NCBI GenBank assembly: GCA_905233835.1 | Contig: CAJOGB010000059.1 | Span: forward strand, 1-6,561 | DNA: 6,561 nucleotides | Reading direction: 5' to 3' | Source: an uncultured Lachnospiraceae bacterium | GTDB taxonomy: Bacteria; Bacillota; Clostridia; Lachnospirales; Lachnospiraceae | Part shown: positions 1-6,096 of the stretch, in pieces | Numbering within the stretch: the stretch's first letter is position 1 | Layout: every line of letters starts with the position of its first letter | Position numbers and translations under genes: made by a program | The notes under the pieces: model-generated | Database searches by the model: none | What the model was told of the DNA's origin: nothing | The model's input: only the letters and a program-made list of their open reading frames with translations

Positions 1-807
1 CGGGAAACATCCCAGTATAACAGGATCAGACCAGGCGGATACGCTCCAGGCCCAACGCTCTAAACGAGGATCCTGAGAAAAGAAGTGCATGCGGCATGCT
101 TCAATATCTTTCGGATCATCGGAAGCAGGGTAGTTCATGGATCCTGTAGGCGCAAATCCGACTTCCAAAGGCTGATGTGCCTTTTCGCGAAGACGCTGCA
201 CACCGCGACCTTGAGCTTTCAGTACGTTTTGATGCATAATCAGCTGATCCGTTAAGGTACATTTTAAGCCCGGAGCATGTTCTCCGGTGTTATAGCCCAA
301 TCCGATAAATACCTGAGGCTCGTTTAAGGTGAAAAAGTGAGTTACACGATCGGAGAATCGATCGGATATCAATGCGGCATAGTCACCGAACCATTCCACA
401 ATATCCGGATTCATCCATCCACCGCGTTTGTGAATCTCATAGGGAAGCTCCCAATGATATAAGGTAACGAAGGGTGTGATTCCTTTTCCCAATAAATAAT
501 CGATAAGGTCGTTATAGAATTTGATGCCTTTTTCGTTTACTTTTCCGAAACCGTTCGGCATTACACGTGCCCAGTTAATTGAAAAGCGATAGGCTTTTAA
601 TCCGAGAGATGCCATGATGTTCACATCTTCTTTGAAGCGATGATAGTGATCGCAGGCAACATCGCCTGTGTGACCGTCCAAAACACGACCTTCATCTTTA
701 CAAAAAACATCCCAAATATTAAGGCCGCGACCATCATTCTGGTCGCCGCCTTCTATTTGGTAGGAACTGGTTGCACAACCCCAATAAAAATCTTTGTTAA
801 AACTCAT
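1..807 (-). CDS. GH1 beta-glucosidase, N-terminal 269 codons (runs off the left edge)
   Basis: Intracellular glycoside hydrolase family 1 enzyme, a (beta/alpha)8 barrel that releases glucose from cellobiose, short cellodextrins or other beta-glucosides. Read on the minus strand it begins MSFNKDFYWGCATSSYQIEG, the classic GH1 opening, with the sugar-binding Gln at residue 17. YHWELP (His118) and TLNEP follow, with Asn162 and the acid/base Glu163. The C-terminal part with the ENG nucleophile lies outside the window, so about 60 percent of a usual 440-470 residue protein is seen. The frame is open to base 1 and has no signal peptide. The start at 807 fits the family N-terminus; only a weak AGAAAG precedes it, so translation may depend on the phosphorylase gene 41 bp upstream. 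A 6-phospho-beta-glucosidase is possible within GH1. The ABC transporter and phosphorylase context favours unphosphorylated substrates. The family call is secure; the exact substrate is inferred. Confidence 0.93.
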   Translation of the reverse strand, partial: MSFNKDFYWGCATSSYQIEGGDQNDGRGLNIWDVFCKDEGRVLDGHTGDVACDHYHRFKEDVNIMASLGLKAYRFSINWARVMPNGFGKVNEKGIKFYNDLIDYLLGKGITPFVTLYHWELPYEIHKRGGWMNPDIVEWFGDYAALISDRFSDRVTHFFTLNEPQVFIGLGYNTGEHAPGLKCTLTDQLIMHQNVLKAQGRGVQRLREKAHQPLEVGFAPTGSMNYPASDDPKDIEACRMHFFSQDPRLERWAWSVSAWSDPVILGCFP

Positions 808-828
808 ACAACATTCTTTCTAATAATT

Positions 829-846
829 CCGGTGGGATCCCACGGG
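829..846. other. Short dyad in the phosphorylase / beta-glucosidase gap
   Basis: GTGGGATCCCAC (832-843) is a perfect 12-bp palindrome lying between the two minus-strand enzyme genes. As RNA it can fold as GTGG-GATC-CCAC, lengthened by CC/GG pairs beyond one mismatch. No T-run follows in either direction, so it is not a convincing terminator. It could slow ribosome-free polymerase, mark an mRNA processing point, or be chance. Function unknown. Confidence 0.4.
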
Positions 847-848
847 CA

Positions 849-3284
849 TTAGCCCATGGTAACCACTACGGAAACTTGTTTTTTATCTTTTGCAATCGGA
901 ATAATGTTTCCGTCTACAGCCTGGCCGTCCACCGTCATGGAAGCCACACCTTTTTCTACACCGTTTGGATTTTTGATTTCGATATTGTAATCGCAGCCGC
1001 GATAGGTTCTCTTAATCTTATATCCTTTATTATCAGACGGGATACATGGATTAACCATAAGTCCGTCAAAGGTTGGCTGAATACCCAAGATGTACTGGCT
1101 TATAGCGGTAAAGGTCCAAGCTGCGGTACCTGTAAGCCATGAGTTCTTTCCTTCGCCGAAGGTAGGAGCATCACATCCGGCTACCATCTGGCAGTATACA
1201 TATGGCTCGGTACGATGGATTTCGGAAATCTCTTCCAAATATACCGGGCAGGTTTTCTTAAATACTTCAAAGGCACGATTTCCGTGTCCAACCACGGTTT
1301 CCGCACATGCAATCCAAGGATTGTTATGACAGAAGATACCGGCATTTTCTTTGTATCCCGGCGGATAAGAAGTAATCTCACCAAGTTCAACGTGATATTT
1401 GGTGTAAGCCGGCTGTAAAAGTGTAATACCGAATTTGGTATCCAGCTTTTCTTCTACAGACTTTAATGCTTTTTTGGCTTTTCCGTTTTCCACACCGATG
1501 CCTGCCAAGATACACATGCCCTGGGGCTCAATGTAAATCTGACCTTCTTCGCATACCTTAGATCCCACCGGATTGGAGTAAGCGTCGTAGGCACGAACGA
1601 ACCATTCGCCGTCCCAGCCTTTATCCTCTACAGCGGCAATCATCTTGTCCACTTCTGCGGTTACTTTTTTTGCACGATCCTCTTTTCCGATGCGGGAAAG
1701 AAGGGAAGCATATTCTTTTCCGTATTTAACGAATAATCCTGCGATAAATACAGACTCTGCAACCGGTCCTTCGCTTGGTCCCGTAATCTGGAAGCTTTCG
1801 CCCGGCTCCTCTGAGAAGCAGTTTAAGTTCAAGCAGTCGTTCCAGTCTGCACGACCGATTAACGGAAGTGCGTGAGGTCCTAAGTTTGTAGCAATATAGG
1901 TAAAGCTTCGATCCAAGTGGTCAAGAAGAGGAGTAGCTTTGCTCTCGTCGTTATCAAATGCACACTTTTCATCTAAGATGCTGAAGTCACCGGTTTCGCG
2001 AAGGTATGCACATACACAGGCAATGAGCCACAAAGGATCGTCGTTGAATCCACCGCCGATGGCAGCGTTTCCTCTTTTTGTAAGTGGCTGGTACTGATGA
2101 TAGGTACTTCCGTTTTCAAACTGGGTATTTGCGATATCAATAATTCTTTCGCGAGCACGCTCCGGAACCAAATGTACGAATCCAAGTAAGTCCTGGCAGG
2201 AATCTCTAAATCCCATACCTCTTCCCATCCCGCTTTCGAAATAGCTGGCAGAACGAGACATGTTAAAGGTAATCATACACTGATACTGGTTCCAAATGTT
2301 AACAAGACGGTTTAACTTCTCATCTTCGGAATCAACGGTGTACTTGGAAAGAAGTTCATCCCAATATACCTTTAAGTCGTTGAATGCTTTGTCCACTTTT
2401 TCGTCGGTATCGTATTTGCCCATCATTTCAATGGCAGGCTTTTTATTAACAACATTCGGAGCTTCGAATTTCTGATCTTTTGGATTTTCAATATATCCAA
2501 GTAAGAATACGAAGGTTTCGGATGCGCCCGGTTCCAAAGAAACCTTTAAGTGGTGGCTTCCGATGGGAGCCCATCCGTGACATTCGGAGTTATGGCTCTT
2601 TCCTTCCGCTACTACCTGCGGATTTCTGGCACCGTTGTAAAGTCCTACGAATTCATCACGGCTGGTATCAAATCCTGCTACTTCTTTATTAACGGTATAG
2701 ATTGCGTAATGTCTGCGACGCTCTCTGTACTCTGTTTTATGGTAGATTGTGCTTCCGATTACTTCTACCTCTCCGGTAGAGAAGTTTCTCTGGAAGTTGG
2801 TAGAATCGTCTTCCGCATTCCATAAACAAAATTCAATGTAAGAAAACAAATCGATTTCTTTTTTGGAAGAAGAGGTGTTGGTAAGTTTAATGCGGTTAAT
2901 CTCACAGTTATCCTTAATCGGAACAAATGCCAAAAGCTCTGCTTCCAAATCGTTTTTCTTTCCGGTAATAACGGAATATCCCATACCGTGACGGCAGGTA
3001 TAAGCATCAAGCTCAGTCTGAACCGGCTGCCATCCCGGGTTCCAAACGGTATCACCGTCTTTAATATAATAGTAACGACCGCCACAGTCGTAAGGGGAAT
3101 TGTTATAGCGATATCTGGTGAGTCTTAATAGTTTTGCATCTTTATAGAAGTCATAACCTCCGGCTGTATTGGAAAACAGTCCGAAGAATTCCATGGATCC
3201 CAAATAGTTAATCCAGGGAAGCGGCGTGCGGGGAGTAGTAATTACATACTCTCTGTTTGCGTCATCAAAATAACCATATTTCAT
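849..3284 (-). CDS. cbp: Cellobiose phosphorylase (GH94), 811 residues
   Basis: Cytosolic enzyme that splits cellobiose with phosphate into alpha-glucose 1-phosphate and glucose, saving ATP compared with hydrolysis. The N-terminus (MKYGYFDDANREYVITTPRT) and the full length of 811 match the family. Using Cellvibrio gilvus numbering from memory, the glucose-site residues all have counterparts: Arg355, Asp361, Trp481, the general acid Asp483 (in GRADWNDCLN), Lys645 and Glu646. So do the phosphate-site residues His653, Thr718 and Gly719. The order is beta-sandwich domain (about 1-270), linker, then (alpha/alpha)6 barrel (about 310-735) and a C-terminal beta segment. I chose the start at 3284 because AGGAGG lies 8 bases ahead and the family begins there. 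The frame stays open for 43 more codons to a TTG at 3413, but that stretch is promoter DNA. It is the first gene of a minus-strand operon with the GH1 gene. Chitobiose or cellodextrin phosphorylase is less likely on N-terminus and size. Confidence 0.96.
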   Translation of the reverse strand: MKYGYFDDANREYVITTPRTPLPWINYLGSMEFFGLFSNTAGGYDFYKDAKLLRLTRYRYNNSPYDCGGRYYYIKDGDTVWNPGWQPVQTELDAYTCRHGMGYSVITGKKNDLEAELLAFVPIKDNCEINRIKLTNTSSSKKEIDLFSYIEFCLWNAEDDSTNFQRNFSTGEVEVIGSTIYHKTEYRERRRHYAIYTVNKEVAGFDTSRDEFVGLYNGARNPQVVAEGKSHNSECHGWAPIGSHHLKVSLEPGASETFVFLLGYIENPKDQKFEAPNVVNKKPAIEMMGKYDTDEKVDKAFNDLKVYWDELLSKYTVDSEDEKLNRLVNIWNQYQCMITFNMSRSASYFESGMGRGMGFRDSCQDLLGFVHLVPERARERIIDIANTQFENGSTYHQYQPLTKRGNAAIGGGFNDDPLWLIACVCAYLRETGDFSILDEKCAFDNDESKATPLLDHLDRSFTYIATNLGPHALPLIGRADWNDCLNLNCFSEEPGESFQITGPSEGPVAESVFIAGLFVKYGKEYASLLSRIGKEDRAKKVTAEVDKMIAAVEDKGWDGEWFVRAYDAYSNPVGSKVCEEGQIYIEPQGMCILAGIGVENGKAKKALKSVEEKLDTKFGITLLQPAYTKYHVELGEITSYPPGYKENAGIFCHNNPWIACAETVVGHGNRAFEVFKKTCPVYLEEISEIHRTEPYVYCQMVAGCDAPTFGEGKNSWLTGTAAWTFTAISQYILGIQPTFDGLMVNPCIPSDNKGYKIKRTYRGCDYNIEIKNPNGVEKGVASMTVDGQAVDGNIIPIAKDKKQVSVVVTMG

Positions 3285-3292
3285 TATTTCAT

Positions 3293-3298
3293 CCTCCT
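3293..3298 (-). promoter_or_regulatory. Ribosome binding site that fixes the phosphorylase start
   Basis: The minus strand reads AGGAGG followed by 8 bases and then the ATG at 3284. This perfect Shine-Dalgarno decides against the much longer open frame reaching back to 3413, which has a TTG start inside a palindrome and would run through the promoter. Confidence 0.92.
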
Positions 3299-3313
3299 GA
3301 AATGATAAAGTTA

Positions 3314-3327
3314 CGAATACGATTTCG
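3314..3327. promoter_or_regulatory. Putative LacI-family operator in the phosphorylase leader
   Basis: CGAATACGATTTCG has arms CGAA/TTCG around a central CG, the layout typical of LacI/GalR operators, whose hinge helix intercalates at a central CpG. On the minus strand it reads CGAAATCGTATTCG, sharing the CGAAANCG core with three sites further right. It covers roughly +9 to +22 of the predicted minus-strand transcript, a place where a bound repressor would block the phosphorylase promoter. The sequence symmetry is observed; binding by the adjacent regulator is inferred. Confidence 0.68.
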
Positions 3328-3341
3328 GAAAGGTTTTCTTC

Positions 3342-3370
3342 ATTATATATAGCATCCGTCACTTTGTAAA
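3342..3370 (-). promoter_or_regulatory. Sigma-A promoter of the phosphorylase / beta-glucosidase operon
   Basis: On the minus strand a -35 box TTTACA (3370-3365), a 17-base spacer and a perfect -10 box TATAAT (3347-3342) place the start of transcription near 3335. That leaves a leader of about 50 bases before the ATG. The leader contains one operator-like dyad and ends in the AGGAGG ribosome site. Confidence 0.83.
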
Positions 3371-3396
3371 CATTAATAATGTAGAAAAAAACCAAA

Positions 3397-3413
3397 TTGT
3401 GCAACTTGCACAA
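3397..3413. promoter_or_regulatory. Perfect 17-bp palindrome, candidate activator or second-regulator site
   Basis: TTGTGCAACTTGCACAA has two 8-base arms (TTGTGCAA/TTGCACAA) with one central base. Its sequence is unlike the CGAAANCG operators nearby, so it probably serves a different protein. Its centre lies about 70 bp upstream of the predicted phosphorylase transcription start and 26 bp behind the -35 box, a common spot for an activator. It is also about 77 bp upstream of the predicted regulator start. No family could be assigned. Confidence 0.6.
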
Positions 3414-3430
3414 ATAAAACGTTTTCGTAA
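3413..3430. promoter_or_regulatory. Putative LacI-family operator between the two promoters
   Basis: It contains AAAACGTTTT (3416-3425), a perfect 10-bp palindrome centred on CG, and continues as CGTAA on the right. The right part, ACGTTTTCGT, is the same as the right half of the E. coli PurR consensus as I recall it. On the minus strand it reads TTACGAAAACGTTTTATT, so it shares the CGAAANCG core. Its centre is exactly 100 bp from the leader operator at 3314-3327 and it abuts the 17-bp palindrome. Confidence 0.6.
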
Positions 3431-3446
3431 TGTGAAAGTTGACCTA

Positions 3447-3475
3447 TTTACATTTTAACGAAACCGATTTAGAAT
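3447..3475 (+). promoter_or_regulatory. Sigma-A promoter of the regulator (and possibly the transporter genes)
   Basis: TTTACA (3447-3452), a 17-base spacer and TAGAAT (3470-3475) predict a start near 3482 and a leader of about 70 bases. The -35 box and spacer length are identical to those of the divergent promoter. One operator-like site fills the spacer and a second covers the start point, which suggests tight autoregulation. Confidence 0.78.
3455..3472. promoter_or_regulatory. Putative LacI-family operator inside the regulator promoter
   Basis: TTAACGAAACCGATTTAG lies between the -35 and -10 boxes and overlaps the first bases of the -10 box. It matches the next site (3480-3497) at 15 of 18 positions. 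The left half ACGAAA is well kept and the right half is degenerate. Occupancy would exclude RNA polymerase. Confidence 0.6.
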
Positions 3476-3479
3476 CAAA

Positions 3480-3498
3480 TTAACGAAAACGAGTTCGT
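3480..3498. promoter_or_regulatory. Putative LacI-family operator at the regulator transcription start
   Basis: TTAACGAAAACGAGTTCG followed by T contains the dyad ACGAA-AA-CG-AG-TTCGT (3483-3498), the most symmetric copy of the motif in this region. It covers about +1 to +16 of the predicted plus-strand transcript. Its centre is 25 bp from the promoter-spacer site. Confidence 0.68.
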
Positions 3499-3533
3499 GC
3501 TTTTCGAAACCAAAGAAAAAGCGTTTCGAAAGC
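3499..3533 (+). repeat. Inverted repeat in the regulator leader, just before its ribosome site
   Basis: GCTTTTCGAAAC (3499-3510) and GTTTCGAAAGC (3523-3533) are complementary with one bulged T, separated by 12 A-rich bases, giving an 11-pair RNA stem. Each arm also carries the 8-bp DNA palindrome TTTCGAAA, with centres 22 bp (two helical turns) apart. The G-run that serves as the regulator's ribosome site begins at 3534, immediately after the stem. It may be a translation-tuning hairpin or a pair of protein sites; the sequence alone does not decide. Confidence 0.5.
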
Positions 3534-3552
3534 GGGGGAAAGATGGTTTTAA

Positions 3553-4566
3553 ATGGCAACGATTAAGGAAATATCCAAGGCCTGCGGTGTTTCGCCGGCT
3601 ACGGTTAGCAAAGCTTTAAATGGTTATTCGGATGTCAGTGAAGCCACCATCGAAAAGGTTCGACGCTGTGCAGAGGAACTACATTACATGCCAAATGCAG
3701 CGGCCAGACAGTTAAAGACCAATACTTCTCATAATATCGGGGTGATATACAGAGATAACACAGGTTCCGGTTTGGCGCATGAATACTTTTCGGGAGTGCT
3801 TGACAGTGCAAAGGCCGAAGCAGAGAAAAGCGGATACGACATTACATTTATATCGGATGTCATCGGATTCGGATCTTATTTGGAACATTGCCGCTACCGG
3901 AGATGTGACGGCATCCTAATTGTAAGTGAGGATTTTGAGAGCGAAGATATTCGTTCTATATTAAGAAGTGAAATACCGCTGGTGGCCATTGATTATGTAT
4001 CAAATGATATTTCAAGTGTCTTATCGGACAATATTGACGGCGGATATTCATTAGCAAAGTACCTTTTGGAGAAGGGACACAGAAGAATCGCATTTATACA
4101 CGGTGAGAATACATCGGTTACCAGAAAAAGACTTCAGGGTTTTCACAAAGCAGTGGAAGAGTATGGAGTAGAGATTCCGAAAGAATATTATGTGGAAGCT
4201 GCCTTCCATAATCCAAAGACCTGTGCGGAAGCGACGAGACAGTTGATGTCTTTGCAGGAACCGCCTACTGCGATTTTGTATCCGGATGATTTTTCTTATA
4301 TCGGAGGCATGAACGAGTTGGAACGCCTTGGATATAACATCCCCACGGATGTGAGTGTGGTGGGATACGATGGAGTAAATCTATCGCAGGTACTTCGACC
4401 CAGACTTACGACTTATAAACAGAATGCCGAGGAAATCGGAAGACGTTCGGCAAAGAAATTAATTGAAACGATTGAACAGCCTCAAAGCACCCGGGCAGAA
4501 CAGATTTTTATCACCGGGGAAATTTTGGAAGGCAAATCCGTTAAGGATTTAAGAGATGAATGGTGA
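3553..4566 (+). CDS. LacI/GalR-family transcription regulator, probable cellobiose-responsive repressor
   Basis: DNA-binding regulator of 337 residues, a normal length for the family. Residues 4-24 form the N-terminal helix-turn-helix (TIKEISKACGVSPATVSKAL). Residues 47-56 (PNAAARQLKT) form the hinge helix with the intercalating Leu54. From about 61 on comes a periplasmic-binding-protein-like effector domain with typical RLQGF, VSVVGYDG and RPRLTTYKQN stretches. The start is the ATG at 3553, which gives the standard MATIKEIS beginning. The only ribosome site is GGGGGA at 3534-3539, a rather long 13 bases ahead. It sits divergently to the phosphorylase operon and 65 bp before the sugar-binding protein gene, so it very likely controls both arms and itself through the CGAAANCG operators. 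The effector is inferred to be cellobiose or a related sugar; laminaribiose or another beta-glucoside is possible. Confidence 0.93.
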   Translation: MATIKEISKACGVSPATVSKALNGYSDVSEATIEKVRRCAEELHYMPNAAARQLKTNTSHNIGVIYRDNTGSGLAHEYFSGVLDSAKAEAEKSGYDITFISDVIGFGSYLEHCRYRRCDGILIVSEDFESEDIRSILRSEIPLVAIDYVSNDISSVLSDNIDGGYSLAKYLLEKGHRRIAFIHGENTSVTRKRLQGFHKAVEEYGVEIPKEYYVEAAFHNPKTCAEATRQLMSLQEPPTAILYPDDFSYIGGMNELERLGYNIPTDVSVVGYDGVNLSQVLRPRLTTYKQNAEEIGRRSAKKLIETIEQPQSTRAEQIFITGEILEGKSVKDLRDEW

Positions 4567-4568
4567 TT

Positions 4569-4594
4569 ATGACAGAGCAAGTGCCTCTGTTCAT
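4569..4594 (+). terminator. Hairpin after the regulator gene, weak terminator or attenuator
   Basis: ATGACAGAG (4569-4577) pairs with CTCTGTTCAT (4585-4594), nine pairs with one bulged T and a 7-base loop. It starts 2 bases after the regulator stop. The following AAATTTTC is a poor T-run, so it should terminate only partly, letting some transcripts reach the binding-protein gene. It could also simply shield mRNA ends. Confidence 0.42.
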
Positions 4595-4617
4595 GATAAA
4601 TTTTCAAGTTAAGCTTT

Positions 4618-4624
4618 AAGGAGG
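4618..4624 (+). promoter_or_regulatory. Strong ribosome binding site of the sugar-binding protein
   Basis: AAGGAGG lies 7 bases before the ATG at 4632. It is a far better match than the regulator's GGGGGA, consistent with a binding protein made in excess over its regulator. Confidence 0.88.
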
Positions 4625-4631
4625 AGAAGAA

Positions 4632-6038
4632 ATGAAGCGATTGAAAGCAATTGCAAGTCTTGCACTTGCAGCAACAATGGTATTCGGCCTCGCAGCATGC
4701 GGCGGTGATAAGGGTGCAAGCACAGACGGTGCTGCTACTACTGACAACGCAGCTACTACAGATACCGCAGCCGTTGAAGAAGAGCCGGCTACATTATCTG
4801 ATGATGGCCAGGTACTTAACATTTATTGTTGGAACGAAGAGTTCAAGAGCCGTGTAACTGATCACTATCCGGGATATGAGGAAGTGGACGCTACAACAGG
4901 TAAGATTGGTGATGTTACAGTTAAATGGAACATTACAGCAAACGAAAACAACGCATATCAGAATAACTTAGATGAGAACTTGTTAAAGCAGGCTGATGCT
5001 TCTGCAGATGACAAGATCGATATCTTCTTAGTAGAAGCTGACTACGCATTAAAGTATGTTGATACTCCGTATGCAGTAGCTTTAGATGAGTTGGGAATTA
5101 CCGATGCAGATCTTTCTGATCAGTACACCTATACTCAGGACGTTGTTAAGTCAAGCACAGGCAGAATCAAAGGTTCTTCTTGGCAGGCTTGCTCCGCTGG
5201 TTTAATCTACAACCGCGAAGCTGCTAAGGAAATTCTTGGAACAGACGATCCTGCTGAAGTACAGGCTGCTGTAGCTGACTGGGACAAATATGTTGAAACT
5301 GCTAAGGCAGCTCAGGAAAAAGGCTATGTAATGTGCTCTGTAAACGATACTTATCGTACATACTCTAACAACGTATCCGGAAAGTGGGTACAGGACGGTA
5401 AAGTAGTTATCGACAAGAACATTGATAAGTGGGTTGATGACTCTAAGGAATTAGTTGATGCTAAGGCTGAAAACACCTATGACCTTTGGGGTGATGACTG
5501 GGCTAAAGGTAAGAAGCCTGAAGGAAAGACCTTCTGCTACTTCGGACCTGCTTGGTTCTTCAACTTCTGCTTAGATGCAGATGCTGATGGCACAATCGCT
5601 AACAAGGGCGGTTGGGGATACTGCGAAGGACCTCAGGGATACTTCTGGGGTGGTACATGGATCTGTGCTGCTAACGGAACAGATAACTCTTCACTTGTTA
5701 AGGAAATGATCCTTACAATGACAACAGATAAGGACGTTTTGAAGGAAATCGCTACTGCTGATGCTGACTGCGTAAACTCTAAGAGCGTACTTGCTGATCT
5801 TGCATCTTCTGATGATGGTAACATCGCACTTCTTGGCGGACAGAACCCATATGAGCAGCTTGCTAAGGGTGCTGAGAGCGTAGATCTTTCTAACCTTTCT
5901 GCTTACGATCAGGGATGTAACGAAGAGTTCCAGAAAGCTATGAAGAACTACTTCGAAGGAAACGCTACTAAGGATGAAGCTCTTGATCAGTTCAAGAAAG
6001 CTATCAAGGAAAAATATCCGGAAGTAACTACAGACTAA
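4632..6038 (+). CDS. Sugar ABC transporter substrate-binding lipoprotein (SBP_bac_1 type)
   Basis: Extracellular, membrane-anchored solute-binding protein of a CUT1-type carbohydrate importer, 468 residues. A positively charged start (MKRLK), a hydrophobic stretch (residues 6-20) and the lipobox LAAC with Cys23 show a signal peptidase II signal. Residues 24-58 are a flexible Gly/Ala/Thr/Asp/Glu linker, common in Gram-positive lipoproteins. The fold begins near VLNIYCWNEE (61-70). Rich aromatics in the later half (FGPAWFFNF at 304-312, GYFWGGTW at 336-343) are suited to stacking sugar rings. The upstream phosphorylase and downstream permease point to cellobiose or cellodextrins as the ligand; this is inference. 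Nine cysteines besides Cys23 are many for an exported protein. Codon choice (mostly AAC, TTC and TAC, frequent GCT) differs from the regulator and suggests high expression. Confidence 0.92.
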   Translation: MKRLKAIASLALAATMVFGLAACGGDKGASTDGAATTDNAATTDTAAVEEEPATLSDDGQVLNIYCWNEEFKSRVTDHYPGYEEVDATTGKIGDVTVKWNITANENNAYQNNLDENLLKQADASADDKIDIFLVEADYALKYVDTPYAVALDELGITDADLSDQYTYTQDVVKSSTGRIKGSSWQACSAGLIYNREAAKEILGTDDPAEVQAAVADWDKYVETAKAAQEKGYVMCSVNDTYRTYSNNVSGKWVQDGKVVIDKNIDKWVDDSKELVDAKAENTYDLWGDDWAKGKKPEGKTFCYFGPAWFFNFCLDADADGTIANKGGWGYCEGPQGYFWGGTWICAANGTDNSSLVKEMILTMTTDKDVLKEIATADADCVNSKSVLADLASSDDGNIALLGGQNPYEQLAKGAESVDLSNLSAYDQGCNEEFQKAMKNYFEGNATKDEALDQFKKAIKEKYPEVTTD

Positions 6039-6067
6039 TCATTCATTCTAACAATAATAAAACACTT

Positions 6068-6096
6068 ATGCCTGCCCGGTTTTGCCGGGCAGGTAT
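6068..6096 (+). terminator. GC-rich hairpin after the binding-protein gene (attenuator or 3' protector)
   Basis: CCTGCCCGG (6071-6079) and CCGGGCAGG (6085-6093) form nine perfect pairs around a TTTTG loop, with three further pairs outside (ATG/TAT, one a wobble). The trailing sequence TATTTATAAG is not a real T-run, so full termination is doubtful. Placed between binding protein and permease, it likely protects the upstream mRNA or stops part of transcription, giving more binding protein than permease. Confidence 0.72.

Noticed and set aside
640..2825. Plus-strand open frames of 67-91 codons opposite the GH1 and phosphorylase genes
   Set aside because: They lie antisense to well-supported enzyme genes, have no consistent ribosome sites and give no recognisable proteins; they are shadows of the real reading frames.
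849..3284. N,N'-diacetylchitobiose or cellodextrin phosphorylase as the GH94 product
   Set aside because: The N-terminus, the length of 811 and the full set of cellobiose phosphorylase glucose- and phosphate-site residues favour cellobiose; cellodextrin phosphorylases are usually clearly longer.
3285..3413. N-terminal extension of the phosphorylase from a TTG at 3413
   Set aside because: The extra 43 residues do not resemble the family, and the stretch contains a full sigma-A promoter and an operator. AGGAGG is placed for the ATG at 3284.
3285..3552. CcpA-type cre site in the divergent control region
   Set aside because: No stretch fits the TGNAANCGNNNNCA pattern well; the CG-centred sites present fit the local LacI-type operator instead.
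4569..4597. ATGACA-N17-CATGAT as a promoter for the binding protein
   Set aside because: Only the -35 box is a fair match, the -10 box is poor, and it lies within a hairpin. It is too weak to list as a feature.
4651..4857. A 68-codon frame inside the binding-protein gene, and antisense frames at 4616-4822 and 5633-5824
   Set aside because: They come from the repetitive Ala/Thr linker and biased codons of the binding protein; none has a ribosome site of its own.
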